The notes under the pieces were generated by a model. It was not told where the DNA came from. It saw nothing but the letters and a program-made list of their open reading frames with translations, and made no database searches. Made by a program: the position numbers and the translations under genes. This document shows positions 1 to 8,833 of a DNA stretch of 64,000 bases, one piece after another (within the stretch, counting starts at the first letter, position 1; the number at the start of each line of letters is the position of its first letter). The stretch is from Prevotella sp. (GTDB lineage: Bacteria > Bacteroidota > Bacteroidia > Bacteroidales > Bacteroidaceae): positions 27,611 through 91,610 of the forward strand of contig JALFSW010000087.1 in assembly GCA_022779305.1 (NCBI GenBank). Reading direction: 5' to 3'.

Positions 1-1
1 A

Positions 2-1588
2 GCCAAGTATTTCCAAAACATTTTGAAAAACCATCCAGACGGACGGGCAATAGGACTTCAATATTTCAGAAGCAGAGGGGTCAGAGATGATATCATAGAG
101 AAATTCCAGTTGGGCTATTGTCTGCCAGACCGTCAGGCTTTGAGCACAGAAGTCCTCAAAGCGGGTTACAAGAAAGCGTTTTTGTTGAAAACAGGATTGT
201 GTTACGAACGTGAGAATGGTGAACTTATCGACCGTTTCCATGGTCGTGTCGTTTTTCCGTGGATAGGCGTGAGTGGAAAAGTAACGGGCTTTGGTGGCAG
301 ATTGTTAGACAGTAGAACAAAAGGCGTAAGCCAAAAGTATGTCAATTCACCAGATAGCGAAATCTATCACAAAGACAAAGAACTCTATGGCATATTCCAA
401 GCCAAGAAAGCCATAGCCAAGTTAGACCTTGTTTATATGGTGGAGGGCTACACGGATGTTATAGCTATGCACCAATGTGGCATAGAAAACGTGGTTGCGA
501 ATAGCGGAACCGCCCTTTCACTGTACCAAATAAAAATCTTGCGCAGGTTCACGTCGAACATTGTTTTGCTTTACGATGGCGATGACGCAGGAAAACACGC
601 TGCCTTGCGTGGTACGGACATGTTGCTTGCAGAGGGCATGAACGTGAAGGTGTTGCTCCTTCCCGAAGGAAAAGACCCCGACGAAATGGCACGTCAGTTT
701 TCAGCAGAAGACTTCCGTCGCTATATCGAAGCTGAACAGACCGACTTTATTGTCTTTAAAATTAACCTTTTGTTGCAAGGCGTAACCGACCCTGTGAAGC
801 GTTCTGGAGCGGTGAGTTCGATAACGCAAAGCATTGCCGTCATCAAAGACCCCATTCTGCGCGACACCTATCTTCGAGAGTGTGCACACCGTACGAAAGT
901 AAAGGAGTCGACACTCATCGCACAGATGAACAAATACATCTATAAAGAACGAGAACAGCAACAAAAAGAACAACAACACAGTCCTACTGCTACACCAGAA
1001 CAAACTGAAAGCACACAAGTGATGCCCAGCCGTTCGTTCACTACGTCTGGAACAACATCCAAAGTGGAAACATTCCTCGTTCAGTGTATCATCAGAGATG
1101 GCGAAAAAACGCTCTTTGAAAACATAAAGAACGAAGAAACAGGTGAGGACATCCGTTTAAACGTGGCACAATACATAGCCTACGACCTCGGGTTAGACAA
1201 TCTTAGCTTTGCCAATCCACTATCCATACAAATCCTTAGTGAAGCCATCGCACACAGCGAAGATCCTGATTTCAAAGCAGAAGACTATTTCACACACCAT
1301 TCCGACCAACACATCGCAAGGATTGCAGCACAATTGAGCATCGATCCTTATCAACTTTCGGAAAGCGTGCAGCACAAGGAACGCCAGAGCGAATTGAAGG
1401 AGCGGGTGATTCACCTCATTCTCGACTTCCGAAAGGAATACATCGAACAACATCTTAAAGCACTTCAAGATGCGTTGCAAACCGAAAAAGAAATGGAAAA
1501 GATAATGGACATCATGGCTGAAATAAAAAAAACGCAAGAAATGCGAAACATTCTTGCAAAGAAATTAGGCACCGACATCTTTGGCTAA
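2..1588 (+). CDS. dnaG: DNA primase, 5'-truncated by window edge
   Basis: Frame is open to the window start (AKYFQNILKNHPDGRAIGLQYFRSRGV). Toprim-type motifs VEGYTDVIAMHQ and LLYDGDDAGKHAALRG are present. Confidence 0.95.
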   Translation, partial: AKYFQNILKNHPDGRAIGLQYFRSRGVRDDIIEKFQLGYCLPDRQALSTEVLKAGYKKAFLLKTGLCYERENGELIDRFHGRVVFPWIGVSGKVTGFGGRLLDSRTKGVSQKYVNSPDSEIYHKDKELYGIFQAKKAIAKLDLVYMVEGYTDVIAMHQCGIENVVANSGTALSLYQIKILRRFTSNIVLLYDGDDAGKHAALRGTDMLLAEGMNVKVLLLPEGKDPDEMARQFSAEDFRRYIEAEQTDFIVFKINLLLQGVTDPVKRSGAVSSITQSIAVIKDPILRDTYLRECAHRTKVKESTLIAQMNKYIYKEREQQQKEQQHSPTATPEQTESTQVMPSRSFTTSGTTSKVETFLVQCIIRDGEKTLFENIKNEETGEDIRLNVAQYIAYDLGLDNLSFANPLSIQILSEAIAHSEDPDFKAEDYFTHHSDQHIARIAAQLSIDPYQLSESVQHKERQSELKERVIHLILDFRKEYIEQHLKALQDALQTEKEMEKIMDIMAEIKKTQEMRNILAKKLGTDIFG

Positions 1589-1661
1589 ATGCTTCATGGG
1601 CTGTGCAAGCAAAGTTCAGTAAACCCACAAATACAAGCATAAAACAAACTCTACAAGACTA

Positions 1662-3083
1662 ATGATCTACGTCCATTGGATAGTTTTAGTGGTCTATTTG
1701 CTTTTCGCCATCGCTGCATTGATCACTATTTTGCTGGAAAACCGACAACCAGCAAAGACCGTTGCGTGGGTTTTGGTCTTACTTTTTCTGCCTCCCGTGG
1801 GCATCATTCTCTACTTTTTCTTCGGTCAGCAAAGAAGAAAGAAAAGGCATAAATGGCAGCAATCGCTCGATTATTTCACACACTCGTCATTATCAGCTGC
1901 GGTAAAATTGCGCAACATCAACCTCCCCGACAAGCAAAAAGAACTCATTCGGCTTTTCATCAACCAAAGTAAGGCGCTTCCGTTTAAAACAAACGAAGTA
2001 GAAATATTCACTTCTGGCTATGAGTTTTTCCCCGTTTTACTTGCCGAAATAGCAAAAGCCCAACACCACATACACCTCATTTCCTACATCATTGAAGACG
2101 ACTCATTGGGCAATCTCATTGCCGATGCCTTGATAGAAAAAGCGCATCAGGGCATAGAAGTGCGTTTAATTTATGACGATGTGGGTTCATGGAAGGTGAA
2201 CAACAAATTCTTTGAGCGGATGCGGATGGAGGGAATAGAAGTACATCCTTTTATGCCTGTTCGTTTCCCGCTCTTCACACGCAAGGTGAACTATCGCAAC
2301 CACAGAAAACTCTGTGTTATAGATGGTTGTGTAGGTTTCATAGGTGGGATGAATATTGCCCTCCGCTACGTGAAAGGAAGCAACAAACAAGCATGGCGCG
2401 ACACACATCTAATGCTCCGTGGGGCTGGTACACACGGCATTCAGCGAGCGTTCGTGATGGATTGGTTCTTCGTGGACCAAACGCTCATATCTGGTCAAAA
2501 GTATTATCCCATAACGCCCTATTCTGAGGGAAGTTTCCTAACGCAGATCGTGACAAGCAATCCAACAAGTTTTTCACCTGAAATAGAACAAGGCTACATA
2601 AAAATCTTACTCAATGCGAAACGCTATGTCTACATGCAAACGCCTTATTTCATCCCGACTGAGCCCATCCTTTTTGCCATGCGAACGGCAGCCATTGCGG
2701 GAGTAGACGTGCGACTGATGTTGCCCTTACATGCCGACAAAAAAATAGTACAATGGGCGTCGCGCTCGTTTGTAATGGAAGCGGCCCGAGCGGGCATCAA
2801 AATCTTGCTCCACAAGAATGCTTTTCTGCATTCCAAGCTCCTCGTAGCCGATGATTGCATTGCAACGATTGGCTCAACCAATGTTGATTTTCGCAGTTTT
2901 GAGAATAATTTTGAAGCAAACGTCTTTCTCTATGACACCGAAACAGCTAGAAAAGTGAAAGCAATATTCCTTGAAGACGAGCATGCTTGCCTGTCTTTAT
3001 CAAAGGTGAAAGACATCACACATCCTTCTTTCTTTCAAAGGTTATGTGAATCAATTGTACGTTTGTTGAGTCCGCTTTTATAA
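1662..3083 (+). CDS. cls: cardiolipin synthase (phospholipase D family)
   Basis: N-terminal TM segments and two HKD motifs (HRKLCVIDGCVGFIGG, HSKLLVADDCIATIGSTNVD). Confidence 0.93.
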   Translation: MIYVHWIVLVVYLLFAIAALITILLENRQPAKTVAWVLVLLFLPPVGIILYFFFGQQRRKKRHKWQQSLDYFTHSSLSAAVKLRNINLPDKQKELIRLFINQSKALPFKTNEVEIFTSGYEFFPVLLAEIAKAQHHIHLISYIIEDDSLGNLIADALIEKAHQGIEVRLIYDDVGSWKVNNKFFERMRMEGIEVHPFMPVRFPLFTRKVNYRNHRKLCVIDGCVGFIGGMNIALRYVKGSNKQAWRDTHLMLRGAGTHGIQRAFVMDWFFVDQTLISGQKYYPITPYSEGSFLTQIVTSNPTSFSPEIEQGYIKILLNAKRYVYMQTPYFIPTEPILFAMRTAAIAGVDVRLMLPLHADKKIVQWASRSFVMEAARAGIKILLHKNAFLHSKLLVADDCIATIGSTNVDFRSFENNFEANVFLYDTETARKVKAIFLEDEHACLSLSKVKDITHPSFFQRLCESIVRLLSPLL

Positions 3084-3230
3084 AATGAAATTGAACACAT
3101 TATTTTTGCTTCCTCACTGACACGTATCATTACACATTCAGTTGAACATCATCGTATGCATAAAAAGCGGCAAAGAAATCTTTCGACTAATTTTTCAGAT
3201 TGAGACGTCACATTTTCCGAATACACTTCT

Positions 3231-3794
3231 TTAAAGCACTTCATTAATTTCTTTCAGAGCTAAAGAACGAAAGATACTGAAATTTACGCTCCCATAAGTT
3301 CGATGCTCCACAAAGCAAGGATGCGAATCAAACCGATGTTGCTTTCCGTGTTCAAAAACAAAGACACCTTCAGGTTTCAATAAGTCCTTCTCAAAAACTA
3401 AATCAGGTATTTGGGGCAATGCTTCGAGTTGATAAGGTGGGTCGGCAAAAATAAAATCAAATTTTGAATGTGCTTTCTTCAAGAATCGAAAAACATCACC
3501 ACGAATGAGCAAATGGTTCTCTGCTTTGATTTTCTTTACACATTCGGCTATGAAATTGGCATGCTCTCTGTCTTTCTCAACACTCACCACCTCACGACAA
3601 CCTCTTGACAGTAATTCGAGCGTAATACTACCCGTGCCAGAAAACAAATCGAGTGCAGTGCTTTCTTCAAAATCTATGTAGCCATTGAGCACATTAAAGA
3701 TATTCTCCTTTGCAAAATCGGTAGTCGGACGTGCTTTGAATGTGCGGGGAATATCGAAGTGCCTACCTTTATATATACCTGTTATGATACGCAT
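3231..3794 (-). CDS. rsmD: 16S rRNA (guanine(966)-N(2))-methyltransferase RsmD
   Basis: MRIITGIYKGRHFDIP start, ALDLFSGTGSITLELLSRG SAM motif, FIFADPPY catalytic motif. Confidence 0.92.
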   Translation of the reverse strand: MRIITGIYKGRHFDIPRTFKARPTTDFAKENIFNVLNGYIDFEESTALDLFSGTGSITLELLSRGCREVVSVEKDREHANFIAECVKKIKAENHLLIRGDVFRFLKKAHSKFDFIFADPPYQLEALPQIPDLVFEKDLLKPEGVFVFEHGKQHRFDSHPCFVEHRTYGSVNFSIFRSLALKEINEVL

Positions 3795-3850
3795 GTTTAA
3801 TTCTTCTATAGTTTTTTCCTTGCTGATTTTCGTTTTATTCTCTCCCTGCC

Positions 3851-4663
3851 TTAGTCTCTATATAGTGTTTTCAAGTCATAGGGAATGTCTGTTCTCCGTC
3901 CAATCGCCATGTTTGAGAAATCGATTTCCGGATGAACAACGTAGCAACGGCGCAAGAATTTTAACAAGTCGTCTTTCAGCTCTTTTTCGTTTGGAATTTC
4001 GCCAACCAAGTGAAGTTCATCGCTTTCGGACTGCATGCCCAATTGTTTCCAAACATACAAAATATAGTAGAGTATGTTTTGGGTTTCCCTTGCCTCATAG
4101 ACATTGTTAAAACGAAAACGTTTCTGATGGAAAGCAAAGATAGTCATCTCCTTTTCATGAAAGTAGACATAGAGTTTTCGCCTTGCACCCATGAACGAAC
4201 GATGATAAAGATGCCTCCAAACAGGAAGCATAAGCGGCTGAATGCGCACCTCGGCAAAGTTGTCGTTTGCCACCATCTTTAAATCCTTATTCACCGAAAA
4301 AACTGCGGCTGCATTCAGTTCGGGCAAAATGACGGTGTCGATGTCATCACTTTTTTTCCATTTAAAGGTGTGCTTATAAAGTGTTTCAAGGTCTTGTTCC
4401 TGACATTCGTCCACGGGAACAAGCATCACAGGGCTATCCACAGCTATGAGCACTGCCTTGTACCTCGTTTGCAACAAAGGAGATGTCCGTAGCGCATTGC
4501 GCAAATTGGCAGCAATCGAAATACCACTGTTATATTCATACTTCTCCACTTTTATCCCACCCTCCGATAGATGATTTTCTACGGAGAACATCAAACTATT
4601 CTTGCCCACTCGCATTGTGAGTCGGCGTTCATTTCCCGATATGCTTCTGTCTGTTGATTCCAT
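3851..4663 (-). CDS. DUF3822 family protein (ASKHA-like fold)
   Basis: 270 aa ORF with the character of the Bacteroidota family adjacent to rsmD. Family assigned by recognition only. Confidence 0.7.
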   Translation of the reverse strand: MESTDRSISGNERRLTMRVGKNSLMFSVENHLSEGGIKVEKYEYNSGISIAANLRNALRTSPLLQTRYKAVLIAVDSPVMLVPVDECQEQDLETLYKHTFKWKKSDDIDTVILPELNAAAVFSVNKDLKMVANDNFAEVRIQPLMLPVWRHLYHRSFMGARRKLYVYFHEKEMTIFAFHQKRFRFNNVYEARETQNILYYILYVWKQLGMQSESDELHLVGEIPNEKELKDDLLKFLRRCYVVHPEIDFSNMAIGRRTDIPYDLKTLYRD

Positions 4664-4679
4664 CTTTTTCAGTCTGCTG

Positions 4680-4687
4680 CAAACTTA
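4680..4687 (-). promoter_or_regulatory. Putative Bacteroidota -7 element (TAAGTTTG) for DUF3822/rsmD
   Basis: TAnnTTTG match about 17 nt upstream of the minus-strand ORF start at 4663. No clear -33 element. Confidence 0.4.
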
Positions 4688-4793
4688 CATATTTTTTTCC
4701 GATTACGTTCCTTTTCGCCTTGATAAATGTCATCTATTCGCTTGCTTTCGACATTTTTACAGTTCAATGATGGTCTCTGTCTGCAAAAGTTTT

Positions 4794-4801
4794 TACCTTT
4801 G
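4794..4801 (+). promoter_or_regulatory. Putative -7 element (TACCTTTG) upstream of lrgAB
   Basis: TAnnTTTG match directly before repeat element copy 1. The -33 element is not obvious. Confidence 0.35.
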
Positions 4802-4814
4802 CATCACAAATATT

Positions 4815-5013
4815 AAACCCAATTCGGTCATTAGAGACCAAACGGATTACGTCTGATGGGCTATGCAGATTCTTCATCGTTTTCTCGCAGATGTAGCGGG
4901 CTTATTTCAAGCGAAAACGATGAATAAGCTGCCGAAAAGCAGATGTAAGCAGTTGGGAAGTTAATAAATAAAATAAAAAAGACCCCTAACGGTCTAATGA
5001 CCGATTTGGGTTT
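4815..5013 (+). repeat. MITE-like intergenic element, copy 1
   Basis: Begins AAACCCAATTCGGTCATTAGAGACC and ends GGTCTAATGACCGATTTGGGTTT (imperfect TIR). Shares the internal GCAGATGTAGCGGGCT core with the other copies. Confidence 0.88.
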
Positions 5014-5030
5014 AACTCTGATCAAGAAAA

Positions 5031-5441
5031 ATGGCCATACAGTTCTTCATCATTTTCGGCTGCTTAGCACTGGGCGAACTCATCGTCTGGGCAACAGGCA
5101 TCAAGTTTCCATCAAGCATCATTGGAATGTTGCTGCTCACTTTGTTTTTAAAACTCGGATGGATAAAGCTCGGATGGATAAAACAACTCTCCGACATGCT
5201 CATCGCCAACTTGGGTTTCTTTTTCGTTCCGCCAGGCGTCGCATTGATGTTATACATTGATCTTATCAAAGCCGAATTTCTCCCTATTGCACTGGCAACA
5301 CTCGTGAGCACCATCCTTGTGCTTATTGTCACTGGACAGATGCACCAGTTTGTCATTGCTTGCGAACGAAAAATCAACAAACAGCTTCTTCTCAGACGAA
5401 AAAACAAGAAACAACGCAACCAAAATGGAAATTCTCTCTAA
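5031..5441 (+). CDS. lrgA: CidA/LrgA family holin-like membrane protein
   Basis: Small multi-TM protein with LGFFFVPPGVALM motif, followed by an LrgB-like gene. Confidence 0.85.
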   Translation: MAIQFFIIFGCLALGELIVWATGIKFPSSIIGMLLLTLFLKLGWIKLGWIKQLSDMLIANLGFFFVPPGVALMLYIDLIKAEFLPIALATLVSTILVLIVTGQMHQFVIACERKINKQLLLRRKNKKQRNQNGNSL

Positions 5442-6123
5442 CCAATACGTCATACTTGCACTCACCTTTGCCGTCTTCTTCGTGGCACGCTGGTGCCAGA
5501 AAAAAACAAAATGGGTGATTCTCAACCCCATACTCATTGCCATCCTCATCATCATTGGCTACCTGAAAATCACAGGTGTCTCCTTTGAAACCTATCGTGA
5601 AGGAGCCGACCTGATTGAGTTCTGGCTCAAACCTGCTGTTGTTGCATTGGGTGTTCCACTCTATCTTCAGCTTGATGCCATCAAAAAACTTTGGTTTCCC
5701 ATCCTTGTTTCGCAGCTCGTTGGTTGCTTGGTGGGCATCGTAAGTGTAGTTCTAATTGCAAAATTCTTTGGTGCATCGGAAGTTGTTGTGCTTTCGCTAG
5801 CAAGCAAATCCGTAACCACCCCGATTGCCATGGAGGTTACACAGAGCGTTGGTGGCATTCCATCGCTCACAGCTGCTGTAGTGGTCATCACGGGTATATT
5901 GGGTGCACTCATGGGATTTAAGACACTCGCATTGGGCAAAGTTTCTAGTCCGATTGCAAAAGGACTCTCCTTAGGAGCGGCTTCCCACGCCGTCGGAGCA
6001 TCCACAGCAATGACATATAGTAGCAAATGCGGTGCCTACGCTAGTTTAGGTATTACGCTCAATGGCATCTTCACAGCCTTACTCACGCCCTCAATGATTC
6101 ACATCATTGACACCTTTTTTTAA
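5425..6123 (+). CDS. lrgB: LrgB family protein
   Basis: ATG at 5425 (MEILSNQYVILALTF) is in frame with the longer ORF. Multi-TM with LGAASHAVGASTAM. Overlaps lrgA by 17 nt. Confidence 0.88.
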   Translation: MEILSNQYVILALTFAVFFVARWCQKKTKWVILNPILIAILIIIGYLKITGVSFETYREGADLIEFWLKPAVVALGVPLYLQLDAIKKLWFPILVSQLVGCLVGIVSVVLIAKFFGASEVVVLSLASKSVTTPIAMEVTQSVGGIPSLTAAVVVITGILGALMGFKTLALGKVSSPIAKGLSLGAASHAVGASTAMTYSSKCGAYASLGITLNGIFTALLTPSMIHIIDTFF

Positions 6124-6156
6124 TCGTTCTCTCAAATAAAACCCATAATTATTCCA

Positions 6157-6186
6157 CCTCGATTAAAAAATCGAGGTTTTCTTTTG
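6157..6186 (+). terminator. Rho-independent terminator after lrgAB
   Basis: CCTCGATT-AAAA-AATCGAGG followed by TTTTCTTTT. Confidence 0.85.
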
Positions 6187-6213
6187 CTAAATTCACTAAA
6201 AATTATAACTTTG
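6183..6213 (+). promoter_or_regulatory. Bacteroidota promoter (TTTG / TAACTTTG)
   Basis: TTTG at 6183 with 19 nt spacing to TAACTTTG at 6206-6213, upstream of the secreted-protein gene at 6267. Confidence 0.6.
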
Positions 6214-6266
6214 CTACAACTAAAAAAGCGCATATAGAATATTAATCATTTTAAACCATCATAATT

Positions 6267-6740
6267 ATGAAGAAATCATTATTCATCATGCTCCTCACAT
6301 TGGCAGCCCATTTTTTCTGCATCGGGAAAGCGGCTGCAGAAAGTTTGGTTTTAAAACTTAAAACAAACGAAGAGGTTATCTTTGAACTTGCAGGCTCACC
6401 AAAAGTGAACTACGAAGGAACTATCCTCAAAATCAAGGGTAACGGAAAAGAGTTTTCCACCGAATTAAGCAACGTTGTGAACTACACCTTTACCGGAAAT
6501 TCGGCTGACATCAATCCCACAACCACGCAAAGTGGCTATGCGGTTGAAAACGATGTAGTGAAACTCGCCAATCTCAAAGCAAACGAGGTGGTCTTGGTAA
6601 CCTCTATTGACGGAAAAATCATCCACCGAACAAAAGCCGACAGCACTGGTTCAAGCATCATCGATCTCAAAGACTTTTCAAAAGGTATCTATATCTTCAA
6701 GACCAATAATCTTTCGTTTAAACTCTCAATCGGCAGATAA
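6267..6740 (+). CDS. Small secreted protein with T9SS type A-like sorting domain
   Basis: Signal peptide. C-terminus VVLVTSIDGKIIHRTKADSTGSSIIDLKDFSKGIYIFKTNNLSFKLSIGR resembles a Por-type sorting domain. Confidence 0.6.
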   Translation: MKKSLFIMLLTLAAHFFCIGKAAAESLVLKLKTNEEVIFELAGSPKVNYEGTILKIKGNGKEFSTELSNVVNYTFTGNSADINPTTTQSGYAVENDVVKLANLKANEVVLVTSIDGKIIHRTKADSTGSSIIDLKDFSKGIYIFKTNNLSFKLSIGR

Positions 6741-6778
6741 TCAATAAAAAACTCATATTATCATTAATCATAGAATTT

Positions 6779-8203
6779 ATGAAAAGATTTTTTACACTTA
6801 TCACATTGTTTGTCAGCACAGTCGCAATGTGGGGACAAACCTACGACATGACCATTAAACTCAATGATGGACGCATTCTTAAATTCCCTACGACAGATGT
6901 TGCAGAAGTAACGTTCGACATTTCTGGAACGAACGCCAAGAATTGGGCTATGCCTAATCTGAATTTTGGGAAAGAAGCGGAATACGTCATTGGCAGTGCA
7001 GAACCCAACGAAACAACACGCACTGCGGAAGTAACAGTAGCTGCTGAAGCACGCAATCTTACTTATACATACTTCTTCGACGCAGACTACAATTACAAGT
7101 ATGCAAAACTCGTATTCAGTTCAGACGATGAACGCCTTGCATATGAAAGCTACCTCACAGAAGAAGGTTTCACAAAAGAAACTGCCAGCAGTACAACAGA
7201 CTACATCTATCGCAACACCGCTAAAAAACTCGTGGCTTTCATTCATAACACATATGCCGAAGGTGAGGCAACAACAATGGGCGAAAAATACGTAATCATT
7301 GGTGCTGAAGACGAAACCATCGCTTCATGGACACGCACCACATCGCTCAAAGGAACAGCCGCTATCTATGTTCCGTTCTTCGGGAAAGGAGCAAGCAAGG
7401 AAATGATGTGGCACTTTGAAAATCGGTCGGGGAATACACTCGTGGCAAACGATGCTGCCAATGCGCGCGGTGTCTACCGTTTTAACACCACAGATTCACG
7501 TTGGAAAATGACCCGCTATTGGTTCGATGCGAAGACTAAGAATTTCTTGGAAGAAGTTGCAATCTATTGTGATGCCAGCAACCGTCCTACGCCTGCAGAA
7601 GTTGCAGAATATCTTGCCTCACAAGGTTTCGCACAAACGGGCTTGAAAGATGGCAGCAGCGATGTAATCTATTACAATAGTCAGCTCAAGATTGCCGCTT
7701 TTGTAACCATGAGCATACCCGAAAATGCTGGTTCGGATTTCATGCCAAGCATCCAGTTTAGCCACGTGAACCTTGATGCACAACTTCCTCCAGAAAAGGT
7801 TATTCTTCCTTGGCCTGTTACCGAATACAACAAACTGACCATCGCAGAAGCCATCGATGCTTATAAACAAAAACCTTACTTCAAAAACTACAAAGATTTG
7901 GGTGGTGGGTTACATCAAATCGACACCAGTTCGCCCGACTTCCCTGTTATCCTCTTGCTTGAAGAAGGTGGCAAATATCTTGCTGCGTTGGTTGGTTCGC
8001 CTAATGTTTTGACGCTCAGTTCGCCTCATCTGCCTGCAATCTTCACAGAAAACGGCTACGAAAAATACACTGACGATAAATTAGCATTCGACACCTATGT
8101 GAACTGGACAGAAGACAAAGAAATTCAAGTCTGCACATCCGATCTCTTTGATATGGGCATTTTCTTCATCGTCTTTGAACCTAACGAGCGCAAAAAGAAC
8201 TAA
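6779..8203 (+). CDS. Hypothetical secreted protein, 474 aa
   Basis: Signal peptide (MKRFFTLITLFVSTVAMWGQ). Divergent internal modules (YLTEEGF..YRNTAKKLVAF; YLASQGF..YYNSQLKIAAF). Confidence 0.6.
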   Translation: MKRFFTLITLFVSTVAMWGQTYDMTIKLNDGRILKFPTTDVAEVTFDISGTNAKNWAMPNLNFGKEAEYVIGSAEPNETTRTAEVTVAAEARNLTYTYFFDADYNYKYAKLVFSSDDERLAYESYLTEEGFTKETASSTTDYIYRNTAKKLVAFIHNTYAEGEATTMGEKYVIIGAEDETIASWTRTTSLKGTAAIYVPFFGKGASKEMMWHFENRSGNTLVANDAANARGVYRFNTTDSRWKMTRYWFDAKTKNFLEEVAIYCDASNRPTPAEVAEYLASQGFAQTGLKDGSSDVIYYNSQLKIAAFVTMSIPENAGSDFMPSIQFSHVNLDAQLPPEKVILPWPVTEYNKLTIAEAIDAYKQKPYFKNYKDLGGGLHQIDTSSPDFPVILLLEEGGKYLAALVGSPNVLTLSSPHLPAIFTENGYEKYTDDKLAFDTYVNWTEDKEIQVCTSDLFDMGIFFIVFEPNERKKN

Positions 8204-8257
8204 CTTCTTTTCAGCCTGTTAGAGACATTTTATCCAAATACAGTATAGTTCGATTAT

Positions 8258-8323
8258 AACTAAGCCTCAGTTGCGCTGCAACTGAGGCTTTATTGCATCC
8301 CAAATGAGGCTCACTTAATATTA
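8258..8323. repeat. Three 22-nt units of near-palindromic 15-mer (locus T1)
   Basis: aactaagcctcagttgcgctgc / aactgaggctttattgcatccc / aaatgaggctcacttaatatta. Confidence 0.85.
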
Positions 8324-8376
8324 CCTTAAAATAACGTGAGGTCAATGAAATAATGTAGACGGGCGCATTGTAAGGC

Positions 8377-8499
8377 ATCGTTGACAGACGGGCGACCACA
8401 AGGGGAGTCCCTACAAGAAATCATTTTTTGGATAAGAGATGGAAAACGGAAAATCTCCAATGCAGGGGCGTCCCTTGTGATCGCCCATCTGCCAACGAT
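8377..8499. repeat. Short MITE-like element with about 40 bp imperfect terminal inverted repeats
   Basis: Left end atcgttgacagacgggcgaccacaagg matches the reverse complement of the right end (atcgttggcagatgggcgatcacaagg). Confidence 0.75.
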
Positions 8500-8748
8500 A
8501 CTCCTGCAAAACTCCCTTAAAAAACTCTTTATCAGCGCAACTTATTGATAATCAATTTTGCAGTTTTAAGATGAATCAAATTTTACAGAGGTCTCAATTC
8601 GTTGAACCCACGTTAATAAACAAGACCTTCGATGATAACAAGTGGAAAAACAAATGAATGACGAAGGAGTTTTCCAACTCGTTCCTTTGTGAATAAGAAA
8701 CAAAAATAGAAGATTATCTATACTAAAAAAATGAGATAAAATAATATA

Positions 8749-8783
8749 AAAGCGTGTCTACCTCGAAAGATAAACACGCCTTT
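8749..8783 (-). terminator. Terminator of ompA-like gene
   Basis: Minus-strand hairpin aGGCGTGTtTA...TAgACACGCt followed by TTTTATATTATTTT. Confidence 0.75.
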
Positions 8784-8833
8784 TTATATTTACTTATTAA
8801 TTGAAAACTTATTCTGTCTTATCGGACAAAAGA

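Noticed and set aside
701-1018. Minus-strand ORFs opposite dnaG and many similar antisense ORFs in the track
   Set aside because: They overlap strongly supported genes, lack family signatures or initiation context, and look like by-products of codon bias.
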